Positions 22,394 to 30,552 of a DNA stretch of 64,000 bases are shown one piece after another (the stretch's first letter is position 1; each line of letters begins with the position of its first letter). A program made the position numbers and the translations under genes. This DNA is from Vulcanimicrobiota bacterium (lineage in GTDB: Bacteria; Vulcanimicrobiota; Vulcanimicrobiia; Vulcanimicrobiales; Vulcanimicrobiaceae), in contig JASHOG010000034.1 of the NCBI GenBank assembly GCA_030041225.1, forward strand, positions 1 to 64,000, read 5' to 3'. Under the pieces are notes generated by a model, which saw only the letters and a program-made list of their open reading frames with translations, was not told where the DNA came from and did no database searches.

Positions 22394-24169
22394 TTATGCC
22401 GGGATCGAGCCGTGAACTGCTGCTGCTAACTTCTCGATCGCGTCGTAAATCGCATCCAACGTGACCGCGGAGCCGGCCGAACCGCGAGCCGAGGCCGCGA
22501 GAACATCGAGGGCGCCGGCAACGCTCTGGGCGAGCTGCGCGATCGCGCTTGATTCGTCGGGCGCGTACGATTCACCCGAGCGCTTCGGGCCGAGCACGAG
22601 TGCTCCTATGAGACGACCGCGTGCTACCATAGGATACGCGAACTCACCGTCGATGCTCGTTTCGTAGGTATGAAGATCGACGGCGGCATGCCGCGCGCGC
22701 AGTGCAACGAGCGCGGGATCGTTCTCGCTCACGGCGCCGTACGCTCCCGCCCCGTCGTCGAGGAGTATCCGAACAAACGCCGCGTCGGCGTGCTTTGAGA
22801 GCTCCGACGCGGTGCGGTCGAGCAAGACGCTTTTCTCCGTGATATACGGCGCCTCGCGGGCGAGCGTGCGAATCGCCTCTTCGTCCTCGCGGCGCTTGCG
22901 AAAGAAGATTGTATCAACGACGTGCTCGACGCGAGCGTGCACGAAGCGAATCGAGAGGCCCAGGCACAACGCGAGGACCCCGGTCACGGCGACGTTCGCT
23001 GAACGACTCGCCGTCTGTAGCCAAGCGGAAAGTAGCCATTCGGCGAGGACGAACGCGCCGACGAGCACGAACGAGACGCCGGCGAAAATTACGGTGCGGT
23101 TGAGCGCGAATCCAACGTCGAGCAACCGCCGATTGAGCAGCGCGTACGTCATGCCCAACGGTGCGACAAAGACGCAGACGGTCTGAATCTGAACAAGAGT
23201 GAGTCCCTGCGCAACGCTCGGCACGAGTGCAAGCAGGTCCGTCGCGATTGCAACGACGTACGGAAAACCAACGGTAAGCAGCGTCCATGTGATCCGGCTG
23301 CGCTCCTGACCTCGCACGGCCCCAATGGTCGCGATCGCGCAGAGGAGAGGAAAGAGCGGCAGCAATGCGCCGAGGATCGTCGCGGGAAACAGGCCGTTCA
23401 GAAGAGGGCCTAGCGGATCCACGAACCCGCTCCACCGCGCCCAAATCGTTACGAGCCCATATGCGAAGGCGATCACCGCAGTGAGCCACGAGAGCGCCGC
23501 GAGGATACGGCGCATCGCGCTGGGCGGACGCGCGAAGAGCAGCGCGTAGACGGCCAACAACGGCCATGCAAAATCGCTAAGGGGCTCGCCGAGCACGTTC
23601 CCGGCAATCTGCACGCTGATAGAGGGCGAAACCCACGCCCCTGATTCCACCGAGAGCTGCCCGCTTGCGTAGAGGAGCACGAGCAGGATACATAACACGC
23701 GCGCCTCTTTGCTCTCCGGGCGTCGCCACGCGAGAAACGCTGCAAAGAGCAACGCCCACAACGTGCCGACGACGAAGAACTGAGCGTGCCACGGCACGTA
23801 CCAGTGCGCCGGAACGTAGGTAATGGTTAGCTTCTTTGTGCCGCGTATCACGTTCCGAGTGACGGGCTGCCCCGCGATCTTCGGACTGTAAGAGCGATAC
23901 CGCGTCGCGGGCGCGATCGCGCGGAAGTCGATCAGGTCCCCTACACGGAAGCCCGCGTGCGCCGCAACACTACCAGGTATGACGTACGTTACGCGATCGA
24001 CGAACGGCGTTCCAGAGGACGCGGTTCCATAACCAATCGGCGCCCCATAAAACCGGTAGGCGTTCACGACGGTGCAGATTTCGACCGCGATGCCGAACGC
24101 GCAGAGTGCGAGCAGCCATCGGCGCCAGAGGATATCGGAGCGGGTAAAACTCGCAGGAGCCCTGGCCAT
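22394..24169 (-). CDS. PDZ-like/7TM/GAF membrane signalling protein lacking a kinase domain
   Basis: A 591-residue membrane protein. A first TM helix (about residues 18-36) precedes an external PDZ-like segment (YVIPGSVAAHAGFRVGDLIDF), then about eight more hydrophobic helices, a cytoplasmic linker of the sensor-kinase type (RVEHVVDTIFFRKRREDEEA) and a GAF-like domain (about 455-570). The chain ends there: no HisKA, HATPase, GGDEF or PP2C domain. A paralogue with the same layout is at 54395-56068. ATG at 24169 chosen because an earlier start would extend into the promoter of the divergent gene. Confidence 0.75.
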   Translation of the reverse strand: MARAPASFTRSDILWRRWLLALCAFGIAVEICTVVNAYRFYGAPIGYGTASSGTPFVDRVTYVIPGSVAAHAGFRVGDLIDFRAIAPATRYRSYSPKIAGQPVTRNVIRGTKKLTITYVPAHWYVPWHAQFFVVGTLWALLFAAFLAWRRPESKEARVLCILLVLLYASGQLSVESGAWVSPSISVQIAGNVLGEPLSDFAWPLLAVYALLFARPPSAMRRILAALSWLTAVIAFAYGLVTIWARWSGFVDPLGPLLNGLFPATILGALLPLFPLLCAIATIGAVRGQERSRITWTLLTVGFPYVVAIATDLLALVPSVAQGLTLVQIQTVCVFVAPLGMTYALLNRRLLDVGFALNRTVIFAGVSFVLVGAFVLAEWLLSAWLQTASRSANVAVTGVLALCLGLSIRFVHARVEHVVDTIFFRKRREDEEAIRTLAREAPYITEKSVLLDRTASELSKHADAAFVRILLDDGAGAYGAVSENDPALVALRARHAAVDLHTYETSIDGEFAYPMVARGRLIGALVLGPKRSGESYAPDESSAIAQLAQSVAGALDVLAASARGSAGSAVTLDAIYDAIEKLAAAVHGSIPA

Positions 24170-24251
24170 AGCACGCGATTCAGCTTGCGAGCGTGTGCCC
24201 CCTGTGCTCCGATGCGGGAGCTTGCATTCGATTGAGCGGCGCGACGCGGGG

Positions 24252-24257
24252 TACAAT
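24252..24257 (+). promoter_or_regulatory. TACAAT -10-like box, nearly leaderless
   Basis: TACAAT lies 7 bp before the ATG at 24265, the position expected when transcription starts at the start codon. TTGAGC at 24232-24237 is a poor -35 with short spacing. No ribosome site lies between, which supports leaderless translation. Confidence 0.4.
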
Positions 24258-24264
24258 GCCGAGC

Positions 24265-24681
24265 ATGAGACAGCTGGGAACCTTGCTCGCGCTTGCCGGG
24301 CTTTTCACGATACCGGCGTTCGCCGCCGAATGGGGCGGGATCACCGGGCGTGTGACGGACCTGCAAACCGGGCTGCCGATATCCAACGCACCCGTTCTCT
24401 TGTATCGCGCGACTGCGACGGGAAACGGCCCTTATCAACTGATGCGAGTCTGGACGAACGATCGCGGTTTCTTTGCGAAGTTACCGCTCGAGCCGGGACG
24501 CTACGTGATGATGGCGCGAGTTCCGGGACGTGTACAAGGTTGCGCCGTCGACGACATCATGGCGGGAGAAACGACACACGTGAACATCAAAGTTGGCTAT
24601 CCGATGCTGACGTGTACCGGACCGCGGGTTCATCCTCAAGTGATCGATCCGAACGGCAGCGGAGATCTCTACATCAGATAA
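24265..24681 (+). CDS. secreted carboxypeptidase-regulatory-like (CnaB-type) beta-sandwich protein
   Basis: A 138-residue protein with a clear Sec signal (MRQLGTLLALAGLFTIPAFAA). The mature part starts GGITGRVTDLQTGLPISNAP, the signature of carboxypeptidase-regulatory-like domains, continues with TNDRGFFAKLPLEPGRYVMMAR and ends in YPMLTCTGPRVHPQVID. Single domain, probably periplasmic or surface. Divergent from the PDZ/7TM/GAF gene. Cys residues in QGCAVDD and MLTCTG may pair. Confidence 0.75.
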   Translation: MRQLGTLLALAGLFTIPAFAAEWGGITGRVTDLQTGLPISNAPVLLYRATATGNGPYQLMRVWTNDRGFFAKLPLEPGRYVMMARVPGRVQGCAVDDIMAGETTHVNIKVGYPMLTCTGPRVHPQVIDPNGSGDLYIR

Positions 24682-24700
24682 GAGATGCGCGAAGCCCCTC

Positions 24701-24732
24701 ACGTTGCACCCTCCACGATGAGGGTGCAACGT
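24701..24732. terminator. 13-bp perfect hairpin, likely terminator
   Basis: ACGTTGCACCCTC (24701-24713) pairs exactly with GAGGGTGCAACGT (24720-24732) around CACGAT. It lies 20 bp after the stop of the preceding gene. No U-run follows on either strand, so it may be a transcript-stabilising or factor-assisted terminator rather than a classical intrinsic one. The rest of 24733-24953 shows nothing recognisable except a ribosome site. Confidence 0.55.
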
Positions 24733-24953
24733 TGCTATCGGGAATAATAGTCGCTGCTAAGAGTGCGTAAAGCACTCATCTCGTCGAATGTTCTCTACAA
24801 GACGCACGCATTCCTGAAAATGCCAAGCGCAACAATGGTTTGCGCGACACCTGGTCGCACACGACGCTCGTCTTGCATCCTCGGGAGGCAAGCCTAACGC
24901 TCATGTAACGATGTGATGGCACAGCCGATGACCTCCCTACGGAGGGACCATCA

Positions 24954-25700
24954 ATGCGAGCGATCGTCAGTGCCATTGCTCTATCTTTCTCATTTACGGG
25001 CATCTCGTTTGCCGTCGCCGCGGCAGACCAACCTGTTCCGCCAGCTCTCTCAAGCATGGCGCCCGCAGACGAATACTTCGGGCGTCATCAGGAAAGCGTG
25101 CTCGAGATCCGCAATCGTCTCGACGCTCTCGATGAACAGGGTACCGGCGTGACGCTGGACCCGGGCGTCATCGGTGAGCTCGACGACCTCACCGACGCGA
25201 TCTGCGACTGGCAGCAGAAGTATCCGGCCGACCCGTGGCTGCCGCGCAGTATGCGGCGGCTTTTACTCGACTATCAGCGCGCAGGGTACGCATCGTCATC
25301 GGATGCGCTGCACATCGTCGCCTTGCTGCAATCAAAGTATGACGACACAGATACGGCGGTTGCGCTCAGCCAGGTTTTCGCACCCGGCGCGAACGCACCT
25401 CAGGAAGCGCAGCAGGCGATCTCCGTGCACGGAACCGTCGTCGATGCCGACAGCGGTGAGCCGATTGCCGGTGCAGTCGTCATCGTCACCCAAGGCGACG
25501 CAAATAGCGATCTCAGCTCGGCCCCGTATGGGACGACGGGCGACGACGGCTCGTTCGTCATAGCAGATCTTCCCGCGACGACACTGAGCGTGACGGTCCG
25601 GCCTCCACCCGACAGCGGCTACGAACCTTACTCGTTCACGGTCGACGGCTCGGCGGGCGATGTCGACACCGGCGTCATCCAACTCGTGTTCGAAGAGTAG
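24954..25700 (+). CDS. secreted protein with C-terminal carboxypeptidase-regulatory-like domain
   Basis: A 248-residue protein. ATG follows a strong ribosome site (GGAGGG at 24940-24945). Residues 1-23 form a Sec signal ending AVAAA. Residues 45-150 are helical with a DWQQKYPADPWLPRSMRRLL segment; residues 160-248 form a beta-sandwich of the regulatory type (VHGTVVDADSGEPIAGAVV, GTTGDDGSFVIADLP). Its last 73 bp overlap the convergent DUF3644-like gene. Function unknown; probably periplasmic. Confidence 0.78.
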   Translation: MRAIVSAIALSFSFTGISFAVAAADQPVPPALSSMAPADEYFGRHQESVLEIRNRLDALDEQGTGVTLDPGVIGELDDLTDAICDWQQKYPADPWLPRSMRRLLLDYQRAGYASSSDALHIVALLQSKYDDTDTAVALSQVFAPGANAPQEAQQAISVHGTVVDADSGEPIAGAVVIVTQGDANSDLSSAPYGTTGDDGSFVIADLPATTLSVTVRPPPDSGYEPYSFTVDGSAGDVDTGVIQLVFEE

Positions 25701-26686
25701 TCGGCTTCTTCTTCCGGCGGGCGCGGAGGTTTCCATGATGCGACGACGGCTTCGGGGGAGCCGTCGAGCGCGCTCTTGAGCCGCTCTACCCATGCCTCAG
25801 TATACAGGTAGTCGCGGTGCGCGCGATCGTAGACGCAGTAGGTGGCATCGGTTCGCGCCGGATCGGGTGCGTTTCCATGCGGGCGAATTCCGAAGTGCCG
25901 CCATGCCAGCATATGATAGTACAGCGAGAACGCCGGAAAGGTCTCTTGCACTCGTGACACGACTTCGCTCGCCTTCAAACGGTTGACGTTGATCGCCTCG
26001 ACGTGGCGATCGCGGATAATAACACGCGCGTTCTCCACCGCCTCCGCCTCCTCCGCCGAGAGCTTCGAGACGTCAACGAACTCGACGGGAAGATCCCGTC
26101 CTGCCGGCGACGCTTTCGGCATGAGGTAGATACGAAAATCGTACGCCTCGCTGACCCGAACGGCAGTGTCGAGCCGAGCTTCAAAGCTTTCGATGAAACG
26201 CAAGACCGAATGCGGTGCCTGCTCGTACGTTCGCTCTAACAGCTCGGGAGATTCTTGAGTCAACGAAGAGAGGAAGATCGGAAATCGCAGGGCGCTCGCG
26301 AGCGACTGTCGCTCCCCAAACTCCGCCGCGAGCGTTTTCTCGAAGTTCACCAGGATGGCATGAAGCTTCCCGGAGACGAGGGCCTCGATGATCTGGAGCC
26401 GTTTTCGGCTGAAGCGATGCTCGATGCGCGATCTCAAGCCAAGCAAGAACTCGATGTTTGACCGAAGCGGATCGGTACTGTCGGGAATGTAGTGCGCAAG
26501 GAGGGCTCCCAGGTCTCCGCTGCTCGCCTCCTTGCCGCGATGCTCTTTTGCGGCAATGGCCCGCAGCAAGTGTAGCCATGCACGGAACATGTGCGCGAGA
26601 AAGGCGTCAAGATTTCTCTCGCGCCTGTCATTGAAGAGATCGCAGGCGAGCAGTGCTTCCTCACGCGCCGCCCGGAGGTCGTGCAT
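25628..26686 (-). CDS. DUF3644-like protein
   Basis: A 352-residue soluble protein. The N-terminus (EEALLACDLFNDRRERNLDAF, HMFRAWLHLLRAIAAKEH) and a conserved NIEFLLGLRSRIEHRF segment fit the DUF3644 family, helical proteins of unknown role that often lie in defence or mobile regions. The C-terminal third (RPHGNAPDPARTDATYCVYD, RDYLYTEAWVERLK) resembles an EC042_2821-like/HTH-type DNA-binding tail in such proteins. A Pro/Ser/Thr-rich tail of about 30 residues overlaps the convergent upstream gene. Assignment is by recollected motif, not search. Confidence 0.6.
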   Translation of the reverse strand: MHDLRAAREEALLACDLFNDRRERNLDAFLAHMFRAWLHLLRAIAAKEHRGKEASSGDLGALLAHYIPDSTDPLRSNIEFLLGLRSRIEHRFSRKRLQIIEALVSGKLHAILVNFEKTLAAEFGERQSLASALRFPIFLSSLTQESPELLERTYEQAPHSVLRFIESFEARLDTAVRVSEAYDFRIYLMPKASPAGRDLPVEFVDVSKLSAEEAEAVENARVIIRDRHVEAINVNRLKASEVVSRVQETFPAFSLYYHMLAWRHFGIRPHGNAPDPARTDATYCVYDRAHRDYLYTEAWVERLKSALDGSPEAVVASWKPPRPPEEEADYSSNTSWMTPVSTSPAEPSTVNE

Positions 26687-26724
26687 GCAGGAGGGTTTCT
26701 CTAGACCCGCGGGCTCTCCCGTAC

Positions 26725-29700
26725 TTACCGGCGAGATGCATAGCAGACGGCACCGATCGCAGCGAGCGCCGTCAAAGCGACGAGCAGCGCAGCGCCGGTC
26801 CGCGCAGCCTGTTCGCGACGCGCGCCCGAGTCGCCGCGATAGCGCCGCTCGGGCAGAGGATCGTGTCGCGCAGGTGCACCCACGATCGCCATGTGGAGCA
26901 CCTCGACCGGATGCAACGCTTCCCGTACCGTCGACTGCGCGATCTGCTCGCGGCAGCTGTAGCCGTCGGCCACAATCAGCATCTCATCGTCTGCGTTTCG
27001 CACGGACGGCAGCAGGACACGCTCACCGACAGCCATGGAAACATCGTATCGATTGCGCTCGAAGCCGTAGGCTCCCGCCATCCCGCAACATCCGGTATCC
27101 GGTACATCGCACTCGAGCCCGATCGTGCGCAGGAGCTGTAGCTCCGTTTCCTTCTCGAGCACGGATTTGTGGTGACAGTGCTGATGAACGAGCGCGCGCC
27201 GTACGAGTTTGGGTGTGCGGTATTCCGGTGCGCGGTGCGCGAGGAACTCGGAGAGCAAGAGCGCGTGAGCCGCGAGGCGCCGTGCGTCTTCGTCGTTCCC
27301 CAGCAGATTTGTGAGCTCGTCACGAAAGACGGAAACGCAGCTTGGCTCGAGCCCGACGACGTACACATCGTGACGAACCGCGTCGCGCAGCTCTTCGAGC
27401 GTCGCTCGTAGCATGCGCTTCGCCGTGTCGAGCATCCCGTAATCGTAGAGCGGGCGGCCGCAGCAGAGGCTCTTGCGTGGGATCGTGACGTAGAAGCCGG
27501 CGTCCTCTAAGACGTGGACCGCGGCTTGGAGCGTCTCCGGATGGAAGTACATATTCCACGTATCGGGCCAGAGTATGACGCGTTGCGCGCCGCGATTGCG
27601 CGGTGCACGCTGCGAAAACCAACGCCGAAAGCTTTGTTGCGCGAAGAGCGGCGCCTGACGTTGCGGCGCCATCCCGATCGCGTGCTTCAGAGCGCTGCCG
27701 AGCAGCGGCGCGTGCGAGAGTGCGTTCGCGAGCCACGGTATCCACGACGCTGCGCGCGCCCACAGCATCATCAAGCCGAAGGCATACGCGGAAAGCGGAC
27801 GCCGACGTTTCTCGTAGTAGTGCGAGAGGAACTCAGCCTTGTACGTCGCCATATCGACGTTCACAGGGCACTCGCTCTTGCATGCCTTGCACGCGAGGCA
27901 GAAGTCGAGTGCGTCTTTGACGCGCTCGTCTTGCCATCCGGCGGGGAGCGTTCCCGCAAGCAGCTCGAAGAGCAAACGCGCTCGGCCCCGCGTCGAGTAC
28001 GCTTCTTCCTTCGTCGCCATGTAACTCGGACACATCGTGCCGCGATCGTGTTTGCGACACTTGCCCGTTCCGACGCAGCGATTCGCGGCGTATGCAAAGC
28101 TGCCATGATCGTCGGGAAACGTAAAGTGGGTTTTCGGCTCGTGCGGCTCGTAGTCCGGGCCCCAGCGAAGATCTTCGTCGAGCTTACGCGCGTGGACGAC
28201 TTTCCCTGGATTCATACGATTCTGCGGGTCCCAGATGCACTTGAACTCCCAAAACGCGTTGACCAGCTCGTCGCCGTACATGATTGGCAGGAGCTCACCG
28301 CGCGCCTGGCCGTCGCCGTGCTCTCCCGAAAGGGAGCCGCCGTATTCGACGCAAAGATGCGCGGCCTTGGTGACAAAGGCTCGGTACTTCGCGATCCCTT
28401 CCCGTGTGAAAAGATCGAAGTTGATGCTGCAGTGAATGCAGCCTTGCCCGAAATGTCCGTACAGAGCGCCGGAGTAGCCGTACTCACGCATGAGCGGCTG
28501 AAACTTCCGTAGGTAGTCTCCGAGCCGTGCCGGCGCAACAGCCGCGTCTTCCCACCCCGGATAGTAGTCGCTTTCGTTCGGAACCTTTGCGGTAGCCGGG
28601 AGCGCCGCCTCGCGCATCTCCCACAGGCGGGCCTGCTCTTGCGGATCTGCGATGACGCGACCCCCGCGGAGCTCGCGCGCGCGCTCCTCTGCCTCTTCGC
28701 GCGTCGCTCCGCCGAACTCGGCCATGAGCCACGCGTGCCCTTGCGGAAGCAGCGCACGGTTCGCCGTCGACATGCCCTTCTTCTCCATGTCGATGAGGAG
28801 CATCTCGTCGAACGCTTCGAGCGCGAGCAGGTGGTACTGGTCGCAGCGCGCGACGTCGTCACCGGCAGCGGCGAGGTCTTCATATCCGAGAATTGCAAGT
28901 GCTCGATAGGGCGGGAAGTCTACGAGACGGCACGTCGCCTCGAGCACGGTCACGCAGGTTGACTCCGTTCCGACCAGCGCACGCGCGACATTGAACCCGT
29001 TTTCCGGAAGGAGCCAGTCGAGCCCGTAGCCGGAGACTCGGCGCGGAATATCGGGAAAGCGCAGACGGATGAGGTCGGCGTATTTGTTGCGCAGCGTAAG
29101 CAGCCGCCGATAGATGTCGCCGCGGCGGTCTCCCTGCGCGATGATGCGCAGTAGCTCCTCTTCGGTCGTCGAGCCGACGCGCATCCGTAAACCGTCGTAT
29201 GTCAGGATCTCTAGCTCGTCGATGTTCTCGGCGCACTTTCCGGCCATGTGGGCGTGCGTGCCGCATGAATTGTTGCCGATCATGCCGCCGAAGGTATTGT
29301 TCTCGTGTGTTGCCGGATCCGGGCCGAAGACGAGTCCACGTGCAAGAGTCATCCGCTTCAGATCGTCGGTGACGCAGCCGGGCTGCACGCGAGCGCGCTT
29401 GTGCTCCCAGTCGATCTCAAGTACGCCGTGCATATACTTCGAGAAGTCGAGCACGACCGCGTCGTTGCAGCTGGAGCCGGCGAGGCTCGTGCCCCCGCCG
29501 CGCGAGAGCACAGGAACGGCGAAGCGACGGCACACCGCGACGCTGCGCGCGGCGTCATCTGCATCGCGCGGCAGTACGACGCCGATCGGCAGAAAGCGGT
29601 AGTTGGAGGCATCAGTCGAGTACATCGCGCGCGACCCAATGTCGAAGCGCACCTCACCGCTCAGCTCCGCGCGGAGCGCTCGCTCGAGCGCGGCACCGTC

Positions 29701-29733
29701 GACGCCCGAGATCCGGTCGAGCAGCGTGATCAT
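26725..29733 (-). CDS. FAD-linked oxidoreductase fused to Fe-S/CCG domains (GlcD-GlcF type), C-terminal TM tail
   Basis: A 1002-residue fused D-2-hydroxyacid (lactate/glycolate) dehydrogenase-like protein. FAD_binding_4 domain with SRGGGTSLAGSSCND (about 80-95) and NNSCGTHAHMAGKCAENIDE; FAD-oxidase C domain to about 530, with HFGQGCIHCS and SGEHGDGQARGE; a 4Fe-4S ferredoxin pair (CVGTGKCRKHDRGTMCPSY, CLACKACKSECPVN); and CCG domains (CCGRPLYDYG, DTGCCGMAGAYG). Unusually the protein ends in a basic loop and one hydrophobic helix (ALLVALTALAAIGAVCYASRR), suggesting membrane anchoring. ATG directly follows the stop of the upstream gene. Confidence 0.9.
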   Translation of the reverse strand: MITLLDRISGVDGAALERALRAELSGEVRFDIGSRAMYSTDASNYRFLPIGVVLPRDADDAARSVAVCRRFAVPVLSRGGGTSLAGSSCNDAVVLDFSKYMHGVLEIDWEHKRARVQPGCVTDDLKRMTLARGLVFGPDPATHENNTFGGMIGNNSCGTHAHMAGKCAENIDELEILTYDGLRMRVGSTTEEELLRIIAQGDRRGDIYRRLLTLRNKYADLIRLRFPDIPRRVSGYGLDWLLPENGFNVARALVGTESTCVTVLEATCRLVDFPPYRALAILGYEDLAAAGDDVARCDQYHLLALEAFDEMLLIDMEKKGMSTANRALLPQGHAWLMAEFGGATREEAEERARELRGGRVIADPQEQARLWEMREAALPATAKVPNESDYYPGWEDAAVAPARLGDYLRKFQPLMREYGYSGALYGHFGQGCIHCSINFDLFTREGIAKYRAFVTKAAHLCVEYGGSLSGEHGDGQARGELLPIMYGDELVNAFWEFKCIWDPQNRMNPGKVVHARKLDEDLRWGPDYEPHEPKTHFTFPDDHGSFAYAANRCVGTGKCRKHDRGTMCPSYMATKEEAYSTRGRARLLFELLAGTLPAGWQDERVKDALDFCLACKACKSECPVNVDMATYKAEFLSHYYEKRRRPLSAYAFGLMMLWARAASWIPWLANALSHAPLLGSALKHAIGMAPQRQAPLFAQQSFRRWFSQRAPRNRGAQRVILWPDTWNMYFHPETLQAAVHVLEDAGFYVTIPRKSLCCGRPLYDYGMLDTAKRMLRATLEELRDAVRHDVYVVGLEPSCVSVFRDELTNLLGNDEDARRLAAHALLLSEFLAHRAPEYRTPKLVRRALVHQHCHHKSVLEKETELQLLRTIGLECDVPDTGCCGMAGAYGFERNRYDVSMAVGERVLLPSVRNADDEMLIVADGYSCREQIAQSTVREALHPVEVLHMAIVGAPARHDPLPERRYRGDSGARREQAARTGAALLVALTALAAIGAVCYASRR

Positions 29734-30387
29734 CTATAGGTGGTCCGATGCGACAAAAGCTTGCGCGTCCGAGAGCGTTCCAAAGCGGTGAAAGTTTGTC
29801 TGCGCGATCTGCACGGTCGCGTGGCCTGCAAAGATCGCGTACCTGCCGCTGTAGGTTTGGCTCTCTTGTGTCATCGCCCAGTATCCGGGGAGCACTTCGG
29901 CAAGCTGCCCGCTGACGGTTCCTTGCGTCGCGTGTTCCGGCATCACGGTTGGTGAGTATGTATAGGCTGTGACATTGTAGGTTGCATCGTATCTGAAGCT
30001 TCCGTCTCCGTGCCCGTACGACCGATCAGTTGCGGTGAAGGTGATCGTACCCGGAGCCTTTTCGGCGTCGTTATAGTCCTTCGCGTACGCCGGTCGCCAT
30101 GGTGCCTCAAACACGTCACCCGCTTTCGGATGCTCGTATGACTGCACCGTGCTTTGAATCTGTGACGTGCTCGCGTTCTTGCCGTTGATCGTATAGCTCA
30201 ACATCCGTACTTCCACGAGCGCACCATCTTCGTAGATGGCGTCGAACGTGAAATCCTGCGTCTGGCCGCTCGGCCCCGCACGGACGTTAAAAACGCGATG
30301 GTAACGGCACGTGACGATGCCCTCCCCGCTGCGCTGGAACTGCTGAACGACTTGGGAAACGATGGGAGGAGGGATACCTAGGGGCAT
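29734..30387 (-). CDS. hypothetical protein, possibly N-terminally shortened
   Basis: A 217-residue protein with a beta-rich pattern (VTCRYHRVFNVRAGPSGQTQ, FRYDATYNVTAYTYSP, GTVSGQLAEVLPGYWAMTQE). It looks like the mature part of an exported lipoprotein-sorting or LolA-like fold but no signal peptide is found. ATG at 30387 has GGTGGGG just upstream. An intrinsic terminator of the preceding gene lies only 26 bp ahead, leaving little promoter space. Its stop abuts the oxidoreductase ATG (TAGATG), so the two are probably translated together. Confidence 0.6.
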   Translation of the reverse strand: MPLGIPPPIVSQVVQQFQRSGEGIVTCRYHRVFNVRAGPSGQTQDFTFDAIYEDGALVEVRMLSYTINGKNASTSQIQSTVQSYEHPKAGDVFEAPWRPAYAKDYNDAEKAPGTITFTATDRSYGHGDGSFRYDATYNVTAYTYSPTVMPEHATQGTVSGQLAEVLPGYWAMTQESQTYSGRYAIFAGHATVQIAQTNFHRFGTLSDAQAFVASDHL

Positions 30388-30412
30388 GCCCCACCTCATA
30401 CCCACGCCGCCC

Positions 30413-30445
30413 GAAAAAAGCAAGAGGCCCGCACCTGCGGGCCTC
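30413..30445 (-). terminator. intrinsic terminator of the Gly/Tyr repeat gene
   Basis: GAGGCCCGC (30424-30432) pairs with GCGGGCCTC (30437-30445). On the minus strand the hairpin is followed by TTGCTTTTTTCGGG, a proper U-run, so transcription from the gene at 30553-31233 should stop here. Confidence 0.85.
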
Positions 30446-30468
30446 TGCGACGATCTGGTTGAGGCCTA

Positions 30469-30549
30469 TTTTGGCTCAGACCGAGAAGCCGAGTGGGCGG
30501 CGTGTACTTTGGTACATGAGCCCCGAGGCGACGACGGTCTGAGCCAAAA
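30469..30549. repeat. 81-bp long-hairpin element, 15-bp perfect arms
   Basis: TTTTGGCTCAGACCG (30469-30483) is exactly repeated in inverse as CGGTCTGAGCCAAAA (30535-30549), with a 51-nt loop holding a smaller palindrome around GTACTTTGGTAC. It begins 4 bp after the stop of the Gly/Tyr repeat gene and precedes its terminator, so it is transcribed as 3' UTR. Could be a small mobile unit or structured RNA. Confidence 0.7.
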
Positions 30550-30552
30550 GAG

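Noticed and set aside
26532-27314. Arg/Ser-rich plus-strand frames over the FAD/Fe-S gene
   Set aside because: Shadow of the real gene with composition of a GC-rich off-frame.
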